The notes beneath the pieces were generated by a model. The model ran no database searches. It was given only the letters and a program-made list of their open reading frames with translations, and was not told where the DNA came from. The position numbers were made by a program, and so were the translations under genes. Below, piece after piece: positions 17,950-26,819 of a DNA stretch of 64,000 bases. The stretch spans positions 5,050,538-5,114,537 of the forward strand of contig DS990592.1 of NCBI GenBank assembly GCA_000155695.1. Reading direction: 5' to 3'. The stretch's first letter is position 1. The number at the start of each line of letters is the position of its first letter. The stretch is from Verrucomicrobiia bacterium DG1235 (GTDB lineage: Bacteria; Verrucomicrobiota; Verrucomicrobiia; Opitutales; Opitutaceae).

Positions 17950-18840
17950 CTAGTCTGTCGGAGGGATGTCGGAGAGTTTCAGCTCGAAGAGCCCGCCTTG
18001 TTCGTTGGTGATGATGAGGGTGTTTTCGTCGTCCCAGCAGATTGCTTCGCATTGTTTGGCGCGGAAGGGCTTGTAGAAGGTTTGGCCAGCGAAGTAGTCG
18101 TCGCTGTCTTCGGGGGCGATGAAGACCCAGCAACCTGAGTAGGTGAGGATGGCGAGTTGACGTCCGTCTGGCGTGGCGTCGGCGGCGGTCGCCTGGCCTT
18201 TTAGGTCGAAGTTGCCGAGCAGGGTGAGGGGATTGCTGACGAAGGGCTCAGTCTCGTCGAGGCGGTAGAGTTTCGCTAAGGTGTTGCTGCGGTTTTTGGA
18301 TACGAGATAGATTTTGTCGTTTGCGTAGAAGAGGGACTCGCAGTCGAAGTTGAGGTTTGTCGGATCGAAGTAGGGAGACTGGTCGGGAAAGTGGAAGTCG
18401 ATGCGGCGGCGTATCCGTGTTTTCCATACTTCGTTGGGATTCGGCTCTGGGATGATGTAGACGGCGAGGTCTTGACGGAGGTTGGCGTTGTTTCCGCAGG
18501 CGGCGATGATGAGGTTGCCTTGGTCGTCGGCAGCGATGTCTTCCCAATCTATGTTGACGGCTTCGCCAATGGTGATGCCTTCGTAAGTCTTGTCGTTCTC
18601 TTTGGCCCAGTCGGTTTGGATGCCTTGGCCGTCGCGTGTGATTGGGAAGATGCGGGCTGTGTCGCCCGAGTCGTTGTGGGTCCAGTAGACGTTTTTGAAT
18701 TGTCGGCTTTTGACGATGCCGGAAGATTCGTCGATGGCCTGGGGCTGGATATTGGCGTAGGGCTCGAGCTTAGGAGACTTGGCGAAGAGGCTGGGAAGCA
18801 GGGCAAGGGCAAGGGTGGCGATGGTAAGAGTTGGCTTCAT
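17950..18840 (-). CDS. Secreted beta-propeller-like protein (phytase/SdiA-regulated-like)
   Basis: A 296-aa protein with a signal peptide (cleavage near LFAKS). The pattern QAIDESSGIVKSRQFKNVYWTHNDSGD, then IDWEDIAADDQGNLIIAACGNN, followed by repeated blade-like segments, matches proteins annotated as SdiA-regulated or esterase-like phytase propellers. The reaction is not known. It starts 51 nt after the ABC exporter gene ends and may be co-transcribed. Confidence 0.6.
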   Translation of the reverse strand: MKPTLTIATLALALLPSLFAKSPKLEPYANIQPQAIDESSGIVKSRQFKNVYWTHNDSGDTARIFPITRDGQGIQTDWAKENDKTYEGITIGEAVNIDWEDIAADDQGNLIIAACGNNANLRQDLAVYIIPEPNPNEVWKTRIRRRIDFHFPDQSPYFDPTNLNFDCESLFYANDKIYLVSKNRSNTLAKLYRLDETEPFVSNPLTLLGNFDLKGQATAADATPDGRQLAILTYSGCWVFIAPEDSDDYFAGQTFYKPFRAKQCEAICWDDENTLIITNEQGGLFELKLSDIPPTD

Positions 18841-18891
18841 TGCAGGGAGAATTGGACTTTTGGGAATCGCGTGAACGAGCCCGCGCCAAAA

Positions 18892-20637
18892 CTAAGTGGC
18901 TTGCTGCTGGTCGTAGAGGGACTTGTATAGGGGGCAGCGGGTGTAGAGCTGCTCGTGGGGTCCGGTGTCGATGATTTGGCCTTCGCTGAAGACGATGATC
19001 TTGGTGGCGTTTTTGATGGTGGAAAATCGGTGGGCGATGATGAGTACTGTCTTTCCGGATACGAGCTTGTCGAGGGCGATTTGGACTTGGGCTTCGGACT
19101 CGGAGTCGAGGGCGGAGGTGGCTTCGTCGAGGATGAGAATGGGGGCGGAGCGGAGGAAGGCGCGGGCGATGGCGATGCGTTGCTTTTGGCCGCCGGAGAG
19201 GCGAGCTCCGCGTTCGCCGACGAAGGTGTCGTAGCCTTGGGGGCAGTTGGTTTTGTCGGTGATGAAGTCGTGAGCGAAGGCTTGGCGGGCGGCTTCCCGG
19301 ACTTCTTCGTCGGTGGCGTCTTGGCGACCGAGGCGGATGTTCTCGAGGATGGTATCGTCGAAGAGGACGGGGTCTTGGGAGACGATGGCGATTTGGTCGC
19401 GCAGGTGGGTTAGGCGGAAGCGGCGAAGGTCGTGTCCGTCGAGGTAAATGCCGCCGGTGGTGACGTCGTAGAAGCGGGGGACGAGGTTGGCGAAGGTGGA
19501 CTTGCCGGCTCCGGATGGGCCGACGAGGGCGCAGATATCACCTTTTTGGATACGGGCGTTGGCGGACTTGAGAGCAGGGGTTTCGCCGTAGGCGAAGGAG
19601 ACGTCCTTGAATTCTATTTCGCCGTTGACGTGGCCGATTTCGAGAGGCTCGGCCGGGTCGTCGATGTCTACGGGTGAATCGAGGATCTCGGCGATGCGCT
19701 GGTAGGAGGCGACGCCTTTTGAGAGTTCGGAGGCGAAGGTGCCCAGCTTTTTGACGGCGGTGTAAGTGAGGTAGAGGGCGAGGAAGATGGAGGTGAAGAC
19801 GCCGGCGGGGACGCCGTTGTAGTAGCCGATGATGAAGGCGATGGAGAGTCCGATGGAGGAGCAGACCTCGACGATGGGTCCGAGGCCGAACTGGTATTTG
19901 ACGACTTTCATCTGGGAGATGAAGAGGTCGGCGAGGCGGGTGGTGAAGCGGGTGTTTTCGCGCTCCTGGAGATTGAAGGCGCGGATTTCGCGGGCGGCGG
20001 TGAGGTTTTGGGCGAGGTTGTTGGTGAGGGCTCCGAGCTCTTCCTGTTGTTGGCGGGCCTTGTATTCGATCTTGTGGGTGAATTTTCGAATCGGGAAAAT
20101 GACGATGGGGAGTGCGATGAGGCAGAGGTAGATTTGGTAGACGCCTTCGTTTTTGGAGGCGACGATGTAGAGGTATGCGACGGCTCCGATGATGGTGGCC
20201 GGCTGCGTGATGACGTTGCGGGCGATGAAGGTAAGGGTCTGTTGGAGGACGGCGGTGTCGGCGGTGATGCGCGAGATGAGGTCGCCGGTTTTGGAAGTTT
20301 GGAAGTAGGCAAGCGGCAGGCGTTGAACGCGGGCGAAGACTTGGGCGCGGAGGTCGCGGATGGCGGCGAGTCCGGCGTGGTTGAGCAGGTAGGCGCTGGC
20401 GAAGACGCAAAAGCCGAGAATGAGGAAAAGGATGGGGAAGCTGGAGGCGACTCCGATGACCTGGGAGGTGGACAGACTGCGGTCGTCCGAGAAGATCATA
20501 GTGAAGAGCCGTTCGACTCCGGTGGTCAGGCCGCCGCCTGTGACGAGGCCGCCAATGGAGCCGAGGGCCATGGCGAGGACGACGGACTTCTTATGTTCGG
20601 AGAGAAGGCCGAGGAAGGTTTTTAGGTCTTTGAGCAC
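18892..20637 (-). CDS. ABC exporter, MsbA/multidrug type (fused membrane and ATPase domains)
   Basis: A 581-aa half-transporter. Six helices occupy residues about 15-310. The ATPase has Walker A GPSGAGKST near 374, signature LSGGQKQR near 482, Walker B ILILDEATSALD near 505 and the H-loop IIAHRFSTI. It should work as a homodimer, flipping lipids or exporting hydrophobic compounds; MsbA-like lipid A flipping is plausible but not shown. Translation starts at a GTG (20635-20637). A heptamer repeat array sits 13 nt upstream of the start, with no Shine-Dalgarno sequence between. Confidence 0.92.
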   Translation of the reverse strand: MLKDLKTFLGLLSEHKKSVVLAMALGSIGGLVTGGGLTTGVERLFTMIFSDDRSLSTSQVIGVASSFPILFLILGFCVFASAYLLNHAGLAAIRDLRAQVFARVQRLPLAYFQTSKTGDLISRITADTAVLQQTLTFIARNVITQPATIIGAVAYLYIVASKNEGVYQIYLCLIALPIVIFPIRKFTHKIEYKARQQQEELGALTNNLAQNLTAAREIRAFNLQERENTRFTTRLADLFISQMKVVKYQFGLGPIVEVCSSIGLSIAFIIGYYNGVPAGVFTSIFLALYLTYTAVKKLGTFASELSKGVASYQRIAEILDSPVDIDDPAEPLEIGHVNGEIEFKDVSFAYGETPALKSANARIQKGDICALVGPSGAGKSTFANLVPRFYDVTTGGIYLDGHDLRRFRLTHLRDQIAIVSQDPVLFDDTILENIRLGRQDATDEEVREAARQAFAHDFITDKTNCPQGYDTFVGERGARLSGGQKQRIAIARAFLRSAPILILDEATSALDSESEAQVQIALDKLVSGKTVLIIAHRFSTIKNATKIIVFSEGQIIDTGPHEQLYTRCPLYKSLYDQQQAT

Positions 20638-20650
20638 GCCGGTGTGTTGA

Positions 20651-20677
20651 AATTAGGAATTAAGAAATTAGGAATGG
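20651..20677 (-). repeat. Heptamer array a (upstream of the ABC exporter start)
   Basis: About three and a half imperfect copies of a 7-nt unit (TTAGGAA, with one TTAAGAA and one extra base), immediately upstream of the exporter's GTG start. On the coding strand it is CCTAATT-like and pyrimidine-rich. The same unit forms the array at 26785-26807. Confidence 0.75.
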
Positions 20678-20821
20678 GAGACGGGGAGGGCTAATCACAA
20701 AAGGCGATGGGCGTGCAAGGAGAATGAGGATCCGAAGAGCAGGGAGTAGGAAGGCGAAGGGAGCTGGGGCGCGAAACGTGTAAGGTTGCGCTTTTCGCGC
20801 TCCGGGGTGGCGTGGCGGGGA

Positions 20822-21889
20822 TTAGTCTTTGGCGGATTTGACGTCGAGGGCGTCGCGGAGGCCGTCGCCGAGGAAGTTCATGGCGAAGAGGGTGGCGGAG
20901 AAGAAGATGGAGGGGGCGATGAGTTCCCATGGCGCGGAGCGCATGGATTCTTGTCCGTCTTTGATCATGGTGCCCCAGCTTGCCATGTTTGCGCCCATGC
21001 CGAGGCCGAGGAAGCTGAGTGTCGATTCGAGGAGCATGACGGCGGGGATGAGCAAGGTGGAGTAGACCACGACAGGGCCGAGGAGGTTGGGGGCTAGGTG
21101 TTTGGAGAGTATCGAGAAGGTTTTCACTCCGGTGGCGCGGGCGGCGGATATGAATTCTTGCTCTTTGAGGTGGAGAACTTGGCCGCGGACGATTCGGGCC
21201 ATGGTGAGCCACTCGACGGCGCCGATCGCAATGAAGACCAGGAGGATTTTGTAGCGGAAGCCGTCGAAAAGGATCATGAGCAGGATCACGAAAATGAGGA
21301 ATGGGATGGCGTAGAGTATGTCGACAAAGCGCATCATTAGCACATCGAGGCGTCCGCCAAAGTAGCCGGAAACGAGTCCGTAATTTACTCCGATAAGGAG
21401 GGCAGTGAGGGTGGCGAGGAAGGCTACGCCGAGGGAGATGCGGCCACCGCGCATGATGCGGGCGAGGATGTCGCGTCCTTTTGAGTCGGTGCCGAGGAGG
21501 TGGAAGCGCTCGACTGCATCGAACTTGATGCCTTTTAGCGTAAGGGTTCCGTCGCGGGAGAGCGCGGCGGTATCCGCTTCCGGATCGAGGGCGTAGACTT
21601 CGCCGAAATCGACGAGGGTTGTGACCTCGTCAGGGGTCGCTTTCTCGGAGTCGTAGCGAACTTCGACGAGTTGCGCTTTGGTGAAGGGCAGGGTGCTTTC
21701 GAGGGCGAGGACTTGGCTGTCTGGGGAAAGTCGATACGCGAATGGCCCGAGGTAGCACATGATCGAGATGAAGGCGAAGAATCCGAGACCGAAGAGCGCG
21801 AGGCGGTTGTCGAGCAGGCGTCGGAATGAGTCTGTCCAGAGGCTGCGGGGAGCTTCGGGTTCGGTTTTGATTTTTGGAGAAAGATGCAT
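20822..21889 (-). CDS. oppC: Peptide ABC transporter permease, OppC-like
   Basis: A 355-aa inner-membrane permease of the OppC/DppC family. One helix at about 32-52 precedes a roughly 80-residue periplasmic segment. The transport domain begins near residue 145 and contains the EAA-type loop RATGVKTFSILSKHLAPNLLGPV that docks to an ATPase. The periplasmic insert between the first two helices is typical of some OppC proteins but longer than average here. It pairs with the OppB-like permease 40 nt upstream. No OppD/OppF ATPase genes are present in the window. Confidence 0.9.
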   Translation of the reverse strand: MHLSPKIKTEPEAPRSLWTDSFRRLLDNRLALFGLGFFAFISIMCYLGPFAYRLSPDSQVLALESTLPFTKAQLVEVRYDSEKATPDEVTTLVDFGEVYALDPEADTAALSRDGTLTLKGIKFDAVERFHLLGTDSKGRDILARIMRGGRISLGVAFLATLTALLIGVNYGLVSGYFGGRLDVLMMRFVDILYAIPFLIFVILLMILFDGFRYKILLVFIAIGAVEWLTMARIVRGQVLHLKEQEFISAARATGVKTFSILSKHLAPNLLGPVVVYSTLLIPAVMLLESTLSFLGLGMGANMASWGTMIKDGQESMRSAPWELIAPSIFFSATLFAMNFLGDGLRDALDVKSAKD

Positions 21890-21929
21890 GTTGCTTTCCT
21901 TCGATTGAGTTTCGTGACCCGTGTCGCTC

Positions 21930-22847
21930 CTACTTGTAGCGGAGTTTCGGGTTGAGGAGCACCTGGAGGACGTCGACCATGAGGTTTGCCAGCATGATGA
22001 GGGAGGCGTAGAAAAGGACGGTGGAGAGGATGAGCGAGTGGTCTCGATTGACTGCAGCGAGCACGAAGTGGCGACCTAGCCCGGGAACTTGGAAAATGGT
22101 TTCGACGACGAAGGATCCTGTGACGAGGCCTGCAAGGGCGGGGCCGAGGAAGGATATTACCGGTAGAATCCCACCGCGCAGGGCGTGGATGACGACGGCT
22201 CGGAATTCGGTGGCGCCTTTGGCCCGGGCGGTGCGTACGAAGTCGGAGCTGAGGATTTCCAGCATTCCGCCGCGGGTGAGTCGGGCGATGTAGGCGGCGT
22301 AGTAGAGACCGAGCGTGAGGGAGGGCAGAATGCGGTCAACTGGACTGGCCCAGCCAGCGACGGAGGTCCAGCGTAGCCAGATGCCGAATATAAGGGCGAG
22401 GATCGGGCCGACAACAAAGGTGGGCAGGCAGATCCCTGTCATGGCGAGAGACATGGGCGTATAGTCCAGCCAGGTGTTTTGGCGCGAGGCGGCGATGACG
22501 CCGGCGGGCACTCCAAGGAAGAGGGCGATAGCCATGGCCCAGAGGCCTAGCTCGAGGGAAACGGGGAAAGACTCTGAAATAATGTCCGCTGCGGTGAGAC
22601 CGATGTGCGAGGTGAGCGGTGGGAGGTCGAGTTTGACATGTTGGAGGAGGGTTCGGCCGTACTGGACGATGAGCGGATCATTATAGCCGTAGTACTCCAT
22701 CTGCCGTTCGAGGATGTGTTCCGCCACTTTTCGTTCGTCGGAAAAGGGACCGCCCGGCGCGAGGCGGATCATGAAGAATGTGATCGTGTAGATGGCGAGC
22801 AGAACGGGAACTGCTTGGCCGAGGCGTTTGAGTATGAAAGTGAGCAC
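21930..22847 (-). CDS. oppB: Peptide ABC transporter permease, OppB-like
   Basis: A 305-aa permease with the OppB opening MLTFILKRLGQAVPVLLAIYTITFFMIRL and PGGPF, six membrane helices, and the loop RTARAKGATEFRAVVIHALRGGILPV that contacts the ATPase. Length and motifs are normal for the family. It lies between the OppA and OppC genes on the same strand (105 nt after oppA, 40 nt before oppC). Confidence 0.93.
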   Translation of the reverse strand: MLTFILKRLGQAVPVLLAIYTITFFMIRLAPGGPFSDERKVAEHILERQMEYYGYNDPLIVQYGRTLLQHVKLDLPPLTSHIGLTAADIISESFPVSLELGLWAMAIALFLGVPAGVIAASRQNTWLDYTPMSLAMTGICLPTFVVGPILALIFGIWLRWTSVAGWASPVDRILPSLTLGLYYAAYIARLTRGGMLEILSSDFVRTARAKGATEFRAVVIHALRGGILPVISFLGPALAGLVTGSFVVETIFQVPGLGRHFVLAAVNRDHSLILSTVLFYASLIMLANLMVDVLQVLLNPKLRYK

Positions 22848-22952
22848 GGATCGAAGTGAATATTACCCTGAATAATCGCGGTGTGGGCAGCGTTATTGAG
22901 AGCTGGGTTCAGAGGATTGTCGATGAGAATTCGTGGCGTGGGCGGCAGTTCG

Positions 22953-24599
22953 CTAGGGGGTCGCCGCCTCCAGTTTTAGGTATTTGTAGTTTCGGTTGTC
23001 GTTGAGTTTTGGATACCATCCTTTTACTTCGGGGGCGATCCGGTAGACGCGGCTGTAGTGGTAGATCGGGATGACGGGCGACTCTTCAAGCAAGACCTGC
23101 TCGGCTTCGTGCATGAAGGCGAGGCGTTTTTCGGGATCTGGCTCGTTGTTCGCCTTCTCTAAAAAGCTGTCGTAATTTGGATTTGCCCATCCGGTATCGT
23201 TATTGCCGCCGCCGGAGATGAAGAGGCTGAGGAAGATGTCGGGGTAGGCCCAGGTGCCGATCCAGCCGGAGCGGGCTATGTGAAAGTTGCGGTTGCTGCG
23301 TGACTCGAGAAAGGTTTTCCACTCTTGGTTTTGCAGGTCGACTTCGATGTTTAGCACTGACGACCACATTTGGAGGACGGATTCCGCGATTTGTTTGTGC
23401 GTTTCCGAAGAGTTAAAAAGAAGGCTCAAGCGGGGGAAGCCTTCGCCATCCGGATAACCCGCATCAGCGAAAAGCTGGCGAGCCAGGTTGGGGTCGAAGC
23501 CTTCCAGTTCTGGAGGTTCGTAGCCTTCGATGCCGAGCGGCGTGAAGCTGAGAGCAGGATGCTGCTCGCCCTGAAGAATGCGTTTGACGAGGGCCTTGCG
23601 GTTGATGGAGAGGGAGAGGGCCTTGCGGACACGTTTATCTGCGAGCGCTGGAACCTCGGTATTTAACATGTAGAAATAGGTCCCGAGCCACGGTTCGGCT
23701 CGGATGTAGGGATCGCCATTGTCCAAGTAGATGGGAATCATCGGAGGCGGAACGGAATTTTGGTAGTGGAGGCGTCCCGAGTTGAAAACCTGATCCTCGG
23801 TATTGGTGTTGTCGATGGGGAGGAAGTGTATCTCATTTATCGATACGGTTTCGGCATCCCAATAGTATGGGTTTCGTTCGACGCTAATGGTCTTGTTGAC
23901 GACCCATTCCTTGAGTTTGAAGGGACCGTTTCCGACGTAGTTTTTGCGTGTCCAGTTGGAGTCCGGCTTGGTCATGCCCCCGGCCGCTTCGATGGTCGGC
24001 GAATGGACCGGGTGCCAGGCCGGGTGTTTGATGATGTTTGGAAAGTGCGGGAAGGGGCCGGTAAGGGTGAATTCGATTCGATAGTCGCCGAGGGCCTTGA
24101 CGCCAACTTGTGAGAAGTCGGTGATCTTGCCTTCGTTGTACGCTTGGGCGTTGTCGATGATGTAGAGGAAGTATGCGTTGTTTGATCCGAGGTCCGGCTC
24201 GAGTACGCGGCGAATGGAGTAGAGGAAGTCGCGGGCGGTGAGGGGGTCTCCATTTGACCAGCGCGCGTTTTCGCGGAGCTCGAAGGTCCAGACTGTGGCG
24301 TCTTGATGTGTCCAGTTTTTGGCGACGCCCGGCTCTGGCAGGTTGTGGTCGGTGGGGTGGTTGGCGATGAGGCCTTCGACCAATGCTTCGGTGACGCGCA
24401 TGCCGTTGATCGCGGTATTGAGGTGTGGGTCGATGGAGGGCGGTTCGCCCGTGTTTCCGTAGAGAAAAATGCCGTCGCGCGTTGCCTGTTCGCGGACGGA
24501 AGATTTTTCCTTGTTCGGATTGCAGGAGGAGAGGAAAGGGAGGAGAGCGATCACCGCTAGAGCGGCTCTTGATCGTTCTTTCGATAAAAATCGATACAT
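22953..24599 (-). CDS. oppA: Oligopeptide-binding lipoprotein, OppA-like (copy 1)
   Basis: A 548-aa solute-binding protein of the SBP_bac_5 family. The lipobox is LLPFLSSC (C26). Family motifs include EPPSIDPHLNTAINGMRV, EPGVAKNWTHQDATVWTFELRENARWSNGDPLTARDF, and ADKRVRKALSLSINRKALVKRIL. It should capture oligopeptides for the OppBC permease. It starts 21 nt after a second OppA-like gene ends; the two are clear tandem duplicates. Confidence 0.93.
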   Translation of the reverse strand: MYRFLSKERSRAALAVIALLPFLSSCNPNKEKSSVREQATRDGIFLYGNTGEPPSIDPHLNTAINGMRVTEALVEGLIANHPTDHNLPEPGVAKNWTHQDATVWTFELRENARWSNGDPLTARDFLYSIRRVLEPDLGSNNAYFLYIIDNAQAYNEGKITDFSQVGVKALGDYRIEFTLTGPFPHFPNIIKHPAWHPVHSPTIEAAGGMTKPDSNWTRKNYVGNGPFKLKEWVVNKTISVERNPYYWDAETVSINEIHFLPIDNTNTEDQVFNSGRLHYQNSVPPPMIPIYLDNGDPYIRAEPWLGTYFYMLNTEVPALADKRVRKALSLSINRKALVKRILQGEQHPALSFTPLGIEGYEPPELEGFDPNLARQLFADAGYPDGEGFPRLSLLFNSSETHKQIAESVLQMWSSVLNIEVDLQNQEWKTFLESRSNRNFHIARSGWIGTWAYPDIFLSLFISGGGNNDTGWANPNYDSFLEKANNEPDPEKRLAFMHEAEQVLLEESPVIPIYHYSRVYRIAPEVKGWYPKLNDNRNYKYLKLEAATP

Positions 24600-24620
24600 C
24601 CTTTCGCTCGGTTTTTTGGA

Positions 24621-26276
24621 CTACTCGCTTGTGGAATTTCTTTTGTCCGGCTCGAGGGAGATGAACTTGAAATTTCGGTTGTCGGTGAGTTTTGGATACC
24701 AACCTTTCACAGCAGGATCGATGCGGTAGTTGCGAGCGTAGTGATAGATGGGGATAATGGGCATTTCATCCATTAAGATTTCCTCGGCCTCGTGCAGCAT
24801 GGCGAGGCGTTTTGTGGAATCGGAGACCTTCATCGAGTCAGTGATCAGCTTATCGTAGCGAGCGTTTGACCAGCCTGTCATGTTGTTCCCATCTCCGGTT
24901 CGGAACATGGTTAGGAAAGTGTCCGGGTAAACGTAGTCGCCGATCCAAGCGGCGCGGGATATGGCGTAGTCGAGGTTTTGTTGGCTTTCGAGGTAGGTCT
25001 TCCACTCTTGGTTGCGAAGCTCGAACTCGACGCCGAGAATGTTGAGCCACATCTGTTGAATGGCTTCGGCGATTTGCTTGTGCTGTTCGGAGGAGTTGAA
25101 AAGTAGGATGCTTGTGGGGAATCCTTCTCCGTTTGGGTAACCTGCTTCAGCGAGAAGTTGACGCGCTTTCTTAGGGTTGAAGTCTTGGCACTGGGGAGGT
25201 TGGTAGCCTTCGATCCCGTTTGGCGTTATGCTTTGCGAGGCGAAGTGGGCGCCTTTGAGTATTCGCTTCGTAATAGCGCGTCGGTTGATGGCGAGGGAAA
25301 GCGCTTGGCGTACGCGTTTGTCGGCGAGGTGGGGCTCTGTGACGTTTACGCGGTAAAAGTAGGAACCGATCCATGGCTCGACGCGAAGGTAAGGGTCTTC
25401 GTTCTTCTCGTAGATCGGGAACATGTGGGTGGGGATCGTGTTTTGATAATGTAGTCCACCCGAGTTGAAGACTTGGTCTTCAGTGTTGATATCATCGATA
25501 GGAAGAAAGTGTATCTCGTTAATCGATACGTTTTCTTTGTCCCAATAGAGCGGGTTTTTCTCCACCTTAATGATCTTGCTGATAACCCATTCTTTCAGTC
25601 GGTACGGTCCATTCCCGACATAATTGTCGCGCGTCCAGGCCGAATCTGGCTTGGTCATTCCGCCGGCTGCTTCGATAGTAGGAGGATGGACGGGATGCCA
25701 TGAATGGTGCTTGATAAGGCCTAGAAAATAGGGGGTGGGGCCTTCGAGCGTTATTTCTAGGGTATGGTCGTCGATGGCCTTTGCTCCAACTTCGGAGAAG
25801 TCGGTAAGGGCGCCTTCGTTGAATTGTTGAGCGTTTTTTAGGAGGTAGAGGAGTTGCGCGTATTTCGCTCCCAGGTCGGGGTGGAGCATGCGCTCGTATC
25901 CGTATATGAAATCATGGGCGGTGACTGGATCGCCGTTTGACCAGCGGGCGTCTTCTCTCAGCTGAAAAGTCCAAATGGTGGAGTCGACGTGTGTCCAAGA
26001 TTTGGCGACGCCCGGTTCTGGAAGATTGTCGTTGCTTGGATGGTACGTTACGAGCCCTTCGATAAGGGCTGTGATGATCTTGTTGCCGTTGCTCGCTGTG
26101 TTGAGGTGGGGGTCGAGGCTAGGAGGCTCACTTGAATTGCCAAAGAGGAGGATGTTGTCTGCAGTGGCTTGGTCCCTTGTTGCTTTTCCGTCGTCGTGTT
26201 TGGCGCAAGACACGAGCAGGAGGGCTGCGAGAACAGTAGTGAGTAGAGAGTAGAGAGTGGTGAGTGAACGTAGCAT
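24621..26276 (-). CDS. oppA: Oligopeptide-binding lipoprotein, OppA-like (copy 2)
   Basis: A 551-aa paralogue of the adjacent OppA-like protein, with the same motifs (EPPSLDPHLNTASNGNKI, EPGVAKSWTHVDSTIWTFQLREDARWSNGDPVTAHDF). The lipobox is LLLVSC (C24). Residues 3-14 of its signal peptide (RSLTTLYSLLTT) are encoded by a five-unit heptamer array at 26235-26269, which the paralogue lacks. The gene begins 1 nt after the ispF stop codon, without a visible Shine-Dalgarno sequence. Ligand specificity may differ between the two copies. Confidence 0.93.
   Translation of the reverse strand: MLRSLTTLYSLLTTVLAALLLVSCAKHDDGKATRDQATADNILLFGNSSEPPSLDPHLNTASNGNKIITALIEGLVTYHPSNDNLPEPGVAKSWTHVDSTIWTFQLREDARWSNGDPVTAHDFIYGYERMLHPDLGAKYAQLLYLLKNAQQFNEGALTDFSEVGAKAIDDHTLEITLEGPTPYFLGLIKHHSWHPVHPPTIEAAGGMTKPDSAWTRDNYVGNGPYRLKEWVISKIIKVEKNPLYWDKENVSINEIHFLPIDDINTEDQVFNSGGLHYQNTIPTHMFPIYEKNEDPYLRVEPWIGSYFYRVNVTEPHLADKRVRQALSLAINRRAITKRILKGAHFASQSITPNGIEGYQPPQCQDFNPKKARQLLAEAGYPNGEGFPTSILLFNSSEQHKQIAEAIQQMWLNILGVEFELRNQEWKTYLESQQNLDYAISRAAWIGDYVYPDTFLTMFRTGDGNNMTGWSNARYDKLITDSMKVSDSTKRLAMLHEAEEILMDEMPIIPIYHYARNYRIDPAVKGWYPKLTDNRNFKFISLEPDKRNSTSE
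26235..26269 (-). repeat. Heptamer array c (inside the OppA copy 2 signal-peptide coding region)
   Basis: Five tandem 7-nt units on the plus strand: AGTAGTG, AGTAGAG, AGTAGAG, AGTGGTG, AGTGAAC. It encodes residues 3-14 of the lipoprotein signal peptide on the minus strand. A repeat of 7 nt gives a peptide period of 7 residues per 21 nt, here Ser/Thr/Leu-rich and compatible with a signal peptide. Confidence 0.85.
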
Positions 26277-26277
26277 A

Positions 26278-26784
26278 TTAGTTGTTTGGCTCGTTCGTTT
26301 TGTAGATGAGAGCGGAGGCGTGGGCTGCGATGCCTTCGGCGCGACCGAGGGAGCCGATTTTTTCGTTGGTGGTGGCTTTGATTCCGATTTGGCTGGTTTC
26401 TATGCCTGCGGATGCGGCGAGACGAGCTTTCATGTCTTCGACCCGTGGATAGATCTTTGGTTTCTCGGCGATGAGGGCGGTATCGATGTTGACGATCTCC
26501 CAGCAGGATTCGTGCAGGGTGATGGCGACTTGCTTGAGGAGCTCTTGGGAGTCGATGCCTTTGTAGGCGGGGTCGGTGTTGGGAAAATAGTGTCCGATAT
26601 CGGGTAGGCCGGCGGCTCCGAGAAGGGCGTCGCAGATGGCGTGGGTGAGGACGTCCGCGTCGGAGTGTCCGTCGAGGCCGTAGGGGGTGTCGAAGGTGAC
26701 GCCGCCGAGCACCATGGGGCGCCCGTCCTTGAAGGGGTGGATGTCGTAGCCTTGGCCGATGCGAATGGGAGGGAGTGTTTTCAA
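26278..26784 (-). CDS. ispF: 2-C-methyl-D-erythritol 2,4-cyclodiphosphate synthase
   Basis: A 168-aa IspF of the non-mevalonate isoprenoid pathway, converting CDP-ME 2-phosphate to MEcPP. Seen: GYDIHPF with metal-binding Asp and His, GHSDADVLTHAICDALLGA, and the C-terminal GIKATTNEKIGSLGRAEGIAAHA motif. The only in-frame start before the conserved region is a TTG at 26782-26784, directly next to a heptamer array, with an in-frame TAA six codons upstream. It follows ispD by 35 nt. Confidence 0.97.
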   Translation of the reverse strand: MKTLPPIRIGQGYDIHPFKDGRPMVLGGVTFDTPYGLDGHSDADVLTHAICDALLGAAGLPDIGHYFPNTDPAYKGIDSQELLKQVAITLHESCWEIVNIDTALIAEKPKIYPRVEDMKARLAASAGIETSQIGIKATTNEKIGSLGRAEGIAAHASALIYKTNEPNN

Positions 26785-26807
26785 ATTAGGAATTAGGAAT
26801 TAGGAAT
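26785..26807 (-). repeat. Heptamer array b (between ispD and ispF)
   Basis: Three exact units of ATTAGGA plus a partial one fill most of the 35-nt gap between ispD and ispF. On the coding strand the units read CCTAATT and end against the TTG start codon of ispF. No ribosome-binding site is visible in the gap. Confidence 0.85.
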
Positions 26808-26819
26808 TGGGCGGAGGCG

